Below, piece after piece: positions 42,359-49,721 of a stretch of DNA of 64,000 nt. The DNA is from Lachnospiraceae bacterium (GTDB lineage Bacteria > Bacillota > Clostridia > Lachnospirales > Anaerotignaceae). Position 1 is the stretch's first letter, and each line of letters begins with the position of its first letter. Where the stretch lies: the NCBI GenBank assembly GCA_910576545.1, contig CAJTKM010000002.1, forward strand, positions 62,001 through 126,000, written 5' to 3'. The notes beneath the pieces were generated by a model. The model ran no database searches, was not told the DNA's origin, and worked only from the letters and a program-made list of their open reading frames with translations. Made by a program: the position numbers and the translations under genes.

Positions 42359-43476
42359 TATGCCGCACTCTCCTTTGAAAAGATTTCCGGGAATAGGTTC
42401 ATGTAAAGTTCGTCCATTTCCCGGATAAGGTGATAGCAGTTGCCTTTTTCCGCGTGACTTCGCCAGCTTCCGTAAGATTGTTCAACCTTCTTCAAGGTGA
42501 TTTTCCCGGAATCCAGCAAATACCGTTGTTTCTTTAGCTTCTTTTGTTCATTGCTCTTGCTTGACCTCCTAACTTTCCGAATCACCTTGCCCGTTTCGGT
42601 CAAATATGTATGGAATCCAAGGAAATCAATACCGTTCCGCAACGGGAAAATGTTCGTTTTATTGTTCAAAGAAAGCCCCAGCCCGGCAACATACTTTTCA
42701 ATCTCTTTCCGGCAATACTGCAAATATGCCTTGTCCTCATGGATTAAAAAGAAATCGTCCATATATCGCCCGTAATACTTGATTTTTAGCTTTTCTTTGA
42801 TGAAATGATCTAACCCGGACAGATACATAACCGCGAACCATTGTGAAGTTTGGTTCCCGATAGGAATTCCGGGGTCCGGCGTGCTGTCAATGATTAAGTC
42901 GATCAGCCACAAAACGTCCGGGTCCGTGATGAACCGCCGGACCATTCTTTTTAAGGGTTCATGCCGAATCGAATAGAAGTATTTTGAAACGTCGCATTTC
43001 AAAACCCATCCGTCGGCGTATTCGGCGGGCGAAAGCCGCGGCAACCCCTCCTCCCGGCTCTCCCGTTCCGCCTGCGCTTTTCGTGAAAAGTAATAGGACC
43101 GCATGAATTCTTCAAGCCTGTAAAGGCCGTCATGCGTCCCACGCCCGCGCTGTGAAGCGTAGTTGTCACGAATAAAGCTTTTTGAAAATGCTGGTTCTAA
43201 AATATTGTCACATAAAGAGTGCTGAACAACCTTGTCTTTGAATGCGTTTGTCATTACAATTCGTTCTTTCGGTTCGTAAACCTTGAAAACGAAATATGCC
43301 GACATGGTATACTTTTTGGTTTTCAGCAATTCAGATAAAAGGGAAAGGGCTTCCAGCAAATTCGCTTCAAATTTTGCAACGCTGGGTTTGTCGCGCTTTC
43401 CCCTGCGGGCTTTCAGGAACGCCGCGTAAAGGTTCCCGAAATCATAAACCCTTTGAAAGTCGCTTGCTTGCTCCAT
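42358..43476 (-). CDS. DGR reverse transcriptase
   Basis: 372 residues, right for DGR RTs. Motifs: RGTHDGLYRLEEF (motif 2 region), DVSKYFYSIRHEPL (motif 3, first catalytic Asp), GNQTSQWFAV (motif 4; the SQ pair marks DGR RTs), YGRYMDDFFLI (YMDD catalytic pair) and IDFLGFHTY. There is no maturase or endonuclease domain, ruling out a group II intron. It copies the TR RNA into cDNA with errors at adenines. I chose ATG 43476, with AAGGAG 8 bases upstream; an in-frame start 48 bases earlier has none. It is translationally coupled to its target. Confidence 0.95.
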   Translation of the reverse strand: MEQASDFQRVYDFGNLYAAFLKARRGKRDKPSVAKFEANLLEALSLLSELLKTKKYTMSAYFVFKVYEPKERIVMTNAFKDKVVQHSLCDNILEPAFSKSFIRDNYASQRGRGTHDGLYRLEEFMRSYYFSRKAQAERESREEGLPRLSPAEYADGWVLKCDVSKYFYSIRHEPLKRMVRRFITDPDVLWLIDLIIDSTPDPGIPIGNQTSQWFAVMYLSGLDHFIKEKLKIKYYGRYMDDFFLIHEDKAYLQYCRKEIEKYVAGLGLSLNNKTNIFPLRNGIDFLGFHTYLTETGKVIRKVRRSSKSNEQKKLKKQRYLLDSGKITLKKVEQSYGSWRSHAEKGNCYHLIREMDELYMNLFPEIFSKESAA

Positions 43477-43717
43477 AAAGGAAACTCCTTGCCGTGTATA
43501 GAATCGGCGTTTCTTCGGGCGCAAAGCACCATGAACAACGCTTCATCATCGGACCCGCGCGGCGCGCCCGCCGCGGGGCGGAAGCTGGTTCCCGTGGGCC
43601 TTGCTTCACCAATCCTGTATTTACCCCCGCCCTCTCACCGCGGCGGCGGGATATGCCTTCCTTTGATAGTGGTCCTCTGCTTTCAGCCTTTCGGCTTACT
43701 CATTCCCGGTGTTCCAC
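43477..43717 (-). ncRNA. DGR spacer RNA between TR and RT
   Basis: A 241-base non-coding stretch follows the TR on the transcribed strand and ends at the RT start. In the studied Bordetella phage DGR, the spacer after the TR is needed for cDNA priming. This stretch is in the same place and of sufficient length, with several GC-rich inverted segments. Its exact RNA ends are unknown. Confidence 0.55.
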
Positions 43718-43812
43718 CAAAGCGGGCGCGCGCCCCTGTTGCCGTTGTACGCGTTGTTGTTGTTCAACTCGCCGGAGGAATTGACGTTGCGGACGTTGTA
43801 CGAATTCGACGC
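43718..43812 (-). repeat. DGR template repeat (TR)
   Basis: 95 bases in the gap between the Avd-like gene and the RT gene. On the coding strand it has 24 adenines, mostly in AAC/AAT codons placed at exposed positions (read in the target frame: GELNNNNAYNGNRG). It shares the GC-only end with the VR and supplies the invariant copy for diversification. Confidence 0.95.
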
Positions 43813-43844
43813 TACAAGGCATACCCCAAGAAAGCCCCGCCCCG

Positions 43845-44270
43845 TCAATAGGGCGGCGCGTTTCTCCGTTGTGTTGTGACCCGCTCCCGGTCCTTCTTCC
43901 GCCAGCTGGCGGTCATGTACTTAACGTCAAGAACGTATTTCGTCCATGCCGCGCATTGATCTTTTGAAATCACGTTCCGTTTGAAAGAAAGTTCGATCAG
44001 GAAAAGAACAGTTTTGCACTTTGTCAGCGCCTTTTTCTGTTCGTACCGGCGTTCCCGGAATTCCTGCGGGTCGGAAAGGTCAAGTTCGTTTGCTTCCTGA
44101 ATATGTGCGAAAATATCAAGGGATAAATCTTGCAGGCGAACGACAATCGAACGATACTTTTTCGGAAACCGCCGTTCGCTTGTCATTAGAAAAGTGTGTT
44201 CGACCAAATCTTTCGCCTTTGTGATTAAGATAAATTCGCCTTGTTCCCCGTTCCGGGGCGGATTCCCCAT
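43845..44270 (-). CDS. Avd-like DGR accessory protein
   Basis: 141 residues, entirely helical (four-helix pattern) and basic. Features: LITKAKDLVEHTFLMTSERRF, KKYRSIVVRLQDLSLDIF and VKYMTASWRKKDRERV near the C-terminus. This matches the accessory variability determinant family, which forms a pentameric barrel that binds the RT and template RNA. ATG 44270 has AGGCGG 8 bases upstream. It overlaps the previous gene by about 46 bases and is followed by the TR after 32 bases. Confidence 0.85.
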   Translation of the reverse strand: MGNPPRNGEQGEFILITKAKDLVEHTFLMTSERRFPKKYRSIVVRLQDLSLDIFAHIQEANELDLSDPQEFRERRYEQKKALTKCKTVLFLIELSFKRNVISKDQCAAWTKYVLDVKYMTASWRKKDRERVTTQRRNAPPY

Positions 44271-44497
44271 TGCACGCACCGCCTTTCGCGGATTTCTTCA
44301 ACCTCCGCCGGGTCGCCCTCCCACGTGAACCCGTATTCTGTGACGGTAAGAACCGCCCTGTTCCCGGTGTAGGTGGTCCCGCTGACCGTCAGCACGTCAG
44401 CGGCCCCGCACCGTTCGCAAGGCGGTTCTATTTCCGTAAACAGGTTCCCGATCAAGCAGGACAGTTCCCGCCGGGTACAGGCATATTCCGTCAACAT
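44225..44497 (-). CDS. Small cysteine-containing phage protein
   Basis: 90 residues with five cysteines, including CERCG, that could bind metal. It overlaps the fibre gene by 7 bases upstream and the Avd-like gene downstream. Family not recognised. Confidence 0.55.
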   Translation of the reverse strand: MLTEYACTRRELSCLIGNLFTEIEPPCERCGAADVLTVSGTTYTGNRAVLTVTEYGFTWEGDPAEVEEIRERRCVQWGIRPGTGNKANLS

Positions 44498-45369
44498 TCA
44501 ATCCGCTTCCTGTCCGCGTTCCAAATGCCCTTCGTCAGAACGATTCCGTCCAGAGAATCAAAAGACACAAGATACGGATTGCCGGTGATGTTGTTAAAAA
44601 TGCCATCTTCCACGCGGGCAACCCGGCTTTCAAGGCTTGCAACCGTGGCAAGCGCCGCCGCCGCGTCCGCCGCCGCCTGTGCCGCCTGCGCCGCGCCTGC
44701 GGCCCACGCTTCCCGGTCCGCCGGTGTAATGTGAACGTCGGTGTCCTCTTTGTGTTCAATCAGGCCGGAAATAGCGGTGTTGATGTTCTCCATATTCGCG
44801 TGGCTTACGTGAATATCGGGATTGTTGACGTGGTTGTTCAGGTCGGTTAAATCGGCCTTTTTGTCAAATTCGGTCTTGTGGGCCGTCTGCGATTCGTCAT
44901 GCTCCCGCAAGTCCTTTTTCGTGGCGGTGATCGCGTAGGGGTCCACGATAAAGGTGATCGCGCCGGTGTTTGAAATCTCGATGTGCATAAGCATTTCGAT
45001 TTCGCCCGCCGCGCCGCTGGTGATGATGACTTTTTCGGTGTCCGGGGTATTGCAAACCGCAATCATGTTCCCCTCTTCATCCTTCACGCACATTTCCCGG
45101 ATTGTCCAGCCGCCCACGTCGGACGGGATCACCGCCAGAACGTCAATGATGTTCGGGGAATCCGGGTTGACCGTGACGCTGTTTACGGGGCCGCTCCACC
45201 GCTCATTCTTTAATTCCGTCATGTCCGCCGTTGGCTGGTAGTAGTAGCCGCCGCCGTCGCCGACGGCAAGGGTCGTCAAATTGATTTGCTTCCCCTCCAG
45301 CACCGCGTCCCGAATCAGGAACGTTCCGCGGTCGGTGACAATGGTTCCGAATTTCTTTTCATCAGGCAT
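44491..45369 (-). CDS. Tail fibre / collar protein
   Basis: 292 residues. The N-terminal 150 residues resemble P2-type tail-fibre attachment domains (FGTIVTDRGTFLIRDAVLEG; WTIREMCVKDEEGNMIAV). A central region contains repeated DIHVSHA/DVHITPADR motifs seen in fibre shafts, then an Ala-rich helix and a short C-terminal part. Its end is short for a receptor-binding domain, so the DGR target downstream may supply that role. It follows gpI, as in P2. Confidence 0.8.
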   Translation of the reverse strand: MPDEKKFGTIVTDRGTFLIRDAVLEGKQINLTTLAVGDGGGYYYQPTADMTELKNERWSGPVNSVTVNPDSPNIIDVLAVIPSDVGGWTIREMCVKDEEGNMIAVCNTPDTEKVIITSGAAGEIEMLMHIEISNTGAITFIVDPYAITATKKDLREHDESQTAHKTEFDKKADLTDLNNHVNNPDIHVSHANMENINTAISGLIEHKEDTDVHITPADREAWAAGAAQAAQAAADAAAALATVASLESRVARVEDGIFNNITGNPYLVSFDSLDGIVLTKGIWNADRKRIEC

Positions 45370-45372
45370 TTT

Positions 45373-46293
45373 TTACCCCTCTTTTCTGAATGGTTGAATT
45401 TCCAGTTTCCACAAATGCCGGGTATAAGCGCCGGTCAGCACCCCCGCACCCGCGGTCAAATGGTTAATTAAGAACGGGTCAACCTCGATTCTGCGGGCGT
45501 ACTGTGCAAACCCGCCGATCAGCGTTTTCCCGCCCGCGTCGATCTCTTCAACAAGCTTCGGGCGGATTTCAAGCCGCCGGGCGTACTGTGTATAACCGCC
45601 GATCAGGGACCGCGCTTCCGCCGTCATGTTCCGGGTCAGGAACGGGCGGATTTCCAGACGGCGCGCAATGGACAGAGAACCGGCGACGAACAGAGTTCCG
45701 CCCGTTTCGATGTTCTCCGCCAGATACGGCCAGACCTCCAGCCGGGTCCCGATAGAGTGAATCCCAACCACGTGAACCGTCGTTTTCTTCTCTATCTTGA
45801 ACCTCACCGCTTCCAGGTGTGACCGCAAATTTTTATAGAATATGACCCGCTCCAAAACCGCCGCTTGCTGGACCGCGGTCACGCCGTTTTCTGTGGCGTT
45901 GATGATGACGCGGAACGTGTACGGGTCGCCCCCATACTCGAACCACTCTTCAACCCGCGTTCCGGGGAACACGGCCCCCAGCGCGGTTTCGACGGCGTAC
46001 TTTGTCCCCAGCCGCCGGTGAATTTTCACACTGTCCTTGATCGTCTGCCGCTTTACCTCAATCGGGTATGAATAGTCGTACCAATCGACGTGAAGATCAT
46101 AGGCCAGAATATCAAGGGTCTGTTCGTCCAGTTCGTCAATTCGGGCATAGATGATATTTCGCCGGATTTGCTGTGCGGTGATCTGTAATTGCTCCGCAAT
46201 GGCCCGGCCCAGCGCGTAAATCTCCGGGTCGTCTTTCAGCGTCGGAGGAAGCGAACGGGTGAAGTCAACGGAACAAATGTCGCTGTTATTCAC
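45373..46293 (-). CDS. Tail protein I with C-terminal repeats
   Basis: 306 residues. Residues 1-190 match P2 gpI baseplate proteins (LPPTLKDDPEIYALGRAIAEQ; LDILAYDLHVDWYDY). The remaining about 115 residues are five copies of a roughly 28-residue unit with the core ARRLEIRPFL...LIGGY. P2 gpI is normally about 180 residues, so this is an extension, perhaps a fibre-docking arm. GTG 46293 has GGGGG 8 bases upstream and gives MNNSDICSVDF. Confidence 0.85.
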   Translation of the reverse strand: MNNSDICSVDFTRSLPPTLKDDPEIYALGRAIAEQLQITAQQIRRNIIYARIDELDEQTLDILAYDLHVDWYDYSYPIEVKRQTIKDSVKIHRRLGTKYAVETALGAVFPGTRVEEWFEYGGDPYTFRVIINATENGVTAVQQAAVLERVIFYKNLRSHLEAVRFKIEKKTTVHVVGIHSIGTRLEVWPYLAENIETGGTLFVAGSLSIARRLEIRPFLTRNMTAEARSLIGGYTQYARRLEIRPKLVEEIDAGGKTLIGGFAQYARRIEVDPFLINHLTAGAGVLTGAYTRHLWKLEIQPFRKEG

Positions 46294-47413
46294 TCTCCGC
46301 ACCCCCGTTCACAACCGCCGTCGTGCCGATCACCGCAACGGCGTTCCCGGCGACGGCGGCGAACACGGGGGACCGTACCACAACCCGCTTTGCGCCCGTC
46401 TGCATAAGCAGGGCGGTTAAATAGGACGGGTTCACGTCCCGCCCCATCTTTGCGGCCTGCCACCGCTTATACTCCGCGACGGCGGCGGCGACGTTCTGCG
46501 CCACCGCTTCCGCTCCCATTGCCCCGCCCGTCTGCGTGTAGTACGTCACGTCGATGTTATACGGGACCGTTTCAGGGGCCGCGACGGTGACGTGATCGGT
46601 CAGGGGCCGCACCTTGTCCGCGTTCAGCGCGTCCGAAACGATCTTCAATGTTTCCTGCCCCGGCAACTCTCCGCCCGCCAGCAGAACCCGCACGTCCACT
46701 TCCCCCGGCTCCGGGGAAGTCGCTTTCACGTCCACGATCAGCGCCGACGCGCTCTTTGCGTGATACTCATAGCCCCCCAGCGGCCCGGCGGTCGAAAATG
46801 TTTCCATGCTTTCACGAATGCGGGCGTAAAAGGCCGCGTCGCTCTCCCAATCCGCGCCGCCCGCGCTTTCCGTGGTGTTCTCCGCCTTTTGGAAATAGGG
46901 GAAAATATCGACAAGCTTTGTGATCTGCCCCGGAACAAGGCCGTTCCCGATCTCCCCGGCGGTCTGGCAAACCGCCGTAATTTCCCCGGTCAGGCTCCCC
47001 GCCGGGATTGTCAGCGTGTCCACCGTCGCAAACACGATTTCTTCCCCCGCCGACAACCGGGTTCCCGCCGGAATGACGGTCGCCGTGTCCCGCTCGATGG
47101 ACAGCGTGAACCGAATTGTCGTGCGGGCCGCTTCCGGCTCCAGCCTGTAAACGTCCTTGAACAGTTCGGCAAGGGAATCTAAATATTCCCCCTCCGCGTA
47201 CCGCGGCAAATTCTGTTTCGCCGAAAAGTCGATGTTCACCCGCTCTTGAATCATAATGTCGGCAATCCACAAAATGAAAAGCCGTACCGGGTCCGCCGGG
47301 TACAGCGTCCGCCCGGTGAACAGTTCAAAGGCCCGAATCAGCTTGTTTGTCAGCGTTTCCGTGTCCGTGTCTACAAAGGAAATATCCGGGTATTTTCTAA
47401 CGTTCTCCGTCAA
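46286..47413 (-). CDS. Baseplate protein J
   Basis: 375 residues matching P2 gpJ-type baseplate wedge proteins (gp47-like): DPVRLFILWIADIMIQERV, AEGEYLDSLAELF, ETFSTAGPLGGYEYHAKSA. It helps build the wedge that triggers tail contraction. It starts with TTG 47413, with GGAGG 9 bases upstream, inside the end of gpW. Confidence 0.92.
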   Translation of the reverse strand: MTENVRKYPDISFVDTDTETLTNKLIRAFELFTGRTLYPADPVRLFILWIADIMIQERVNIDFSAKQNLPRYAEGEYLDSLAELFKDVYRLEPEAARTTIRFTLSIERDTATVIPAGTRLSAGEEIVFATVDTLTIPAGSLTGEITAVCQTAGEIGNGLVPGQITKLVDIFPYFQKAENTTESAGGADWESDAAFYARIRESMETFSTAGPLGGYEYHAKSASALIVDVKATSPEPGEVDVRVLLAGGELPGQETLKIVSDALNADKVRPLTDHVTVAAPETVPYNIDVTYYTQTGGAMGAEAVAQNVAAAVAEYKRWQAAKMGRDVNPSYLTALLMQTGAKRVVVRSPVFAAVAGNAVAVIGTTAVVNGGAESE

Positions 47414-47720
47414 TGATGTTCACCTCCACAACCGGAATCAGCGCGCCCGGCCTGTCCCCCAGCACGAACGACACGTTTTCAACCTCCGCCCGCGGTTCGT
47501 ATTCCTCGATAGCGTCTAAAACCTCCGAAATCAGGACCGGCTGGGCCGTCTGAATCGGCTTGTCTATGAACCGTTGTGCAAGCCCGAATTTCCGATCAAG
47601 GGGGACAGAGAATTTCGGCGTTGAAATAATCATTGCGATATTCTGCAAAACCTCTTCAACCGTGGATTCCGGCGCAAGGTTTATCTTTTTCAGGCTGAAC
47701 GCCTTTACCACATAGGCCAT
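47397..47720 (-). CDS. Baseplate protein W, gp25-like
   Basis: 107 residues of the gp25/gpW family: VEEVLQNIAMIISTPKFSVP, LDRKFGL and AIEEYEPRAEV. It is a core baseplate wedge subunit. ATG 47720 is preferred over the GTG four codons upstream because it fits the family start. Confidence 0.88.
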   Translation of the reverse strand: MAYVVKAFSLKKINLAPESTVEEVLQNIAMIISTPKFSVPLDRKFGLAQRFIDKPIQTAQPVLISEVLDAIEEYEPRAEVENVSFVLGDRPGALIPVVEVNIIDGER

Positions 47721-47735
47721 ATACCGCCGCACCCC

Positions 47736-48137
47736 CTATCGCGCCGCATAAGAATTCATCGTGACATTGACCGACGCGACAAGCAGATTCCCCCGGTTGT
47801 CGTACCGTTCAAGTGAATTTGAAAGCTTCGTAATGACCCATTTGTTTGTTCCGTAGGCTTTCGGGCCGATGACAAGGCGGTGGACCTCTCCGCGGCGCAT
47901 TGCTTGAAGCAGTTTTGAAACCTCCGCAATCGGGTTCACCCCCAAAAACACGGAAAAGAACATAGAAAACGAAATGGATTCCGTGTCCGGCCCCGTGAAT
48001 TCTAAAAGGGGTTCTTTCAAATGCCGGTCGTGTGCGGCGTATTTCACCCCGCTTTCCCATTTCAGCCCGTCAAAGGTTTTGACCGTCTGCCGCGAAACGG
48101 AAAAGGTAATGTCCCCCCAGCTTCCGATAATCGCCAT
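47736..48137 (-). CDS. Tail protein U-like
   Basis: 133 residues resembling P2 gpU (IGSWGDITFSVSRQTVKTFD; GEVHRLVIGPKAYG), a tail-tube-associated protein. It lies after D and V here, whereas in P2 U comes before X and D, so the gene order is rearranged. Confidence 0.75.
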   Translation of the reverse strand: MAIIGSWGDITFSVSRQTVKTFDGLKWESGVKYAAHDRHLKEPLLEFTGPDTESISFSMFFSVFLGVNPIAEVSKLLQAMRRGEVHRLVIGPKAYGTNKWVITKLSNSLERYDNRGNLLVASVNVTMNSYAAR

Positions 48138-48141
48138 TCGT

Positions 48142-48480
48142 TCAAATCCCCCCTATCACGAAACCGTCGCCGTCGTCCCGTGGAATGTAAAGGCAAAGCA
48201 CAAATTCGCCTTTCTGCGGCAACCACGGCTTTACAATCAAATCGTGCTTGTGGCTTTCAAATTGCGGGTAGCCGCTCCCGCCCGCTTCATACTCCGTTCG
48301 GTACGGGGCGTAATATTCGGGAATCCAATGCGGATTTTTCAGCACCTTTAATTCCCCGGAAACTATCGTTTCTCCTTTGTCCTCAAAGATAACGCGGGCC
48401 GTCCGTTCCTCCACATTGACAGAGGAAACCCAGCCCGTCCGCACAATATTTTTTAATACGTTCAAATTCAGGTCGTCCAT
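48142..48480 (-). CDS. Baseplate spike protein V-like
   Basis: 112 residues, beta-rich OB-fold-like: IVRTGWVSSVNVEERTARVIF and PWLPQKGEFVLCLYIP match the gpV/gp45 N-terminal pattern. It is much shorter than P2 gpV (about 210), so the needle tip may be reduced or supplied by another protein. Confidence 0.65.
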   Translation of the reverse strand: MDDLNLNVLKNIVRTGWVSSVNVEERTARVIFEDKGETIVSGELKVLKNPHWIPEYYAPYRTEYEAGGSGYPQFESHKHDLIVKPWLPQKGEFVLCLYIPRDDGDGFVIGGI

Positions 48481-49515
48481 TTAGTAACCCTCCAGCACCC
48501 GGCGCAATGTAATATCGGTCTTGTAACCTCCGCTTTTGGAAATGCTGTGCGTCGCGGTTTCGATGATGTACTTCCCGTCGAACGCCCCATAGCCGGAAAC
48601 CTCCACCGTTACCCCGGCAACCAGCCGCGTGTCCCCGGAAAGAGTGAACGACGCTTTATACTCCGACTTGTTTTTTTGCCGTAGCCGCTTCATTGCAAGC
48701 TGGCGGGCTTCCTCGCGGGTCGAAACCTTTTCGTTTACCTCCAGCACTTGCCCGGATTTATCCGCGCCCTGCGGCGTATAGGTGTATTCTATCGTCGTTT
48801 TCTGTTTCGGGTCCGTATAGGACACGTGACAGCTACCAAAAGCCGCGTCGTGCAAACTGGTGGAAAAGGACCAGCGCGACACGTTCGCCGCTCCTTTCTG
48901 AATCACCATGACCGCGCCTTTTTGCTCATAGTCCGCCGCATCAAACAGAACGATCATTTTTGCGGTGACTTTCAGGCTGATTCCCGCGTTTTTACAAAGG
49001 CGCTGTAAAAAGGTAATGTCGGATTCCTGCATTTGCTCTTTCCGGTCATAAAACGGGTCTGTTGATGATTCAAACATACAGGCAAGCCCGTTTTTACCGG
49101 CGATTTCATTTGCAATCGCCGAAAGCTTGATTTTCTCCCATGCCTTTGTTTTTTTCTGCGTTCGGGCGGCGGTCTTATATGGGATTGACCCGGCCTTGAT
49201 ATTCACTTTCGCCGGGGGGCCGGACCCCTCCACGGTGTCAACCTCGAACGTCCCGCAATCCAGCACCCGGTCCCCCGCCGATTCCCAATTCTTTTGAATG
49301 ATGACGGCGGAAACCTCCGCGGATTTTCCCGCCGTCGCGTTGTTCAGCCAGTTTCCCAGCCAAATCCATTCACGATCTGCAAGGGAAAGTTGCAAATCGT
49401 CCGCTTTGTCCTCTTCGTTGTCCGTGTAGGTCATGGAAAGCAAGTCCCGGTTAATATCTGCGGTCACGTCTGCGCCGTCCAGAAACAGCTTGATTTCCGC
49501 TCTTCGTGCGTTCAT
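48481..49515 (-). CDS. Late control protein D-like, baseplate hub
   Basis: 344 residues matching P2 gpD/gp27-type hub proteins (IKLFLDGADVTADINRDLLSM; QMQESDITFLQRLCKNAGI; TATHSISKSGGYKTDITLRR). It forms the central hub under the tube. ATG 49515 overlaps the gpX stop by 4 bases (ATGA). Confidence 0.85.
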   Translation of the reverse strand: MNARRAEIKLFLDGADVTADINRDLLSMTYTDNEEDKADDLQLSLADREWIWLGNWLNNATAGKSAEVSAVIIQKNWESAGDRVLDCGTFEVDTVEGSGPPAKVNIKAGSIPYKTAARTQKKTKAWEKIKLSAIANEIAGKNGLACMFESSTDPFYDRKEQMQESDITFLQRLCKNAGISLKVTAKMIVLFDAADYEQKGAVMVIQKGAANVSRWSFSTSLHDAAFGSCHVSYTDPKQKTTIEYTYTPQGADKSGQVLEVNEKVSTREEARQLAMKRLRQKNKSEYKASFTLSGDTRLVAGVTVEVSGYGAFDGKYIIETATHSISKSGGYKTDITLRRVLEGY

Positions 49516-49721
49516 CCCTGCCCCCTTTTCCACGGCGGCAAGCCGCCAGCAACCCGCGGTTCGGGGTCAGGGATATTCAGCACGATTCCCGCCGGGAAAA
49601 CGAAAAGGCGGCGGAATTCCGGGTTTGCCTTTATGATCTTGTCGGTGTATGTTTCGTCTCCCAGCGTCTTGTAGGCGATACCGTCCCACATATCCCCGGC
49701 AATGGTCGTATATTTAGTCAT
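49512..49721 (-). CDS. Tail protein X, LysM-like
   Basis: 69 residues matching P2 gpX: MTKYTTIAGDMWDGIAYKTL, then NPEFR and FPAGIVLNIP, a short LysM-like fold. ATG 49721 overlaps the tape-measure end by 8 bases; longer upstream starts fall inside that gene. Confidence 0.9.
   Translation of the reverse strand: MTKYTTIAGDMWDGIAYKTLGDETYTDKIIKANPEFRRLFVFPAGIVLNIPDPEPRVAGGLPPWKRGQG

Noticed and set aside
42358-43812. Group II intron or retron as the origin of the reverse transcriptase
   Set aside because: No maturase or endonuclease domain, no retron RNA layout; the SQ motif, Avd-like gene and TR/VR pair point to a DGR.
43494-43851. Short + strand reading frames across the template repeat
   Set aside because: The region is explained by the DGR template and spacer; no ribosome binding site or homology supports coding.
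45373-45740. CRISPR-like array
   Set aside because: The repeats are in-frame protein repeats of gpI with no separate spacers, and no cas genes are present.
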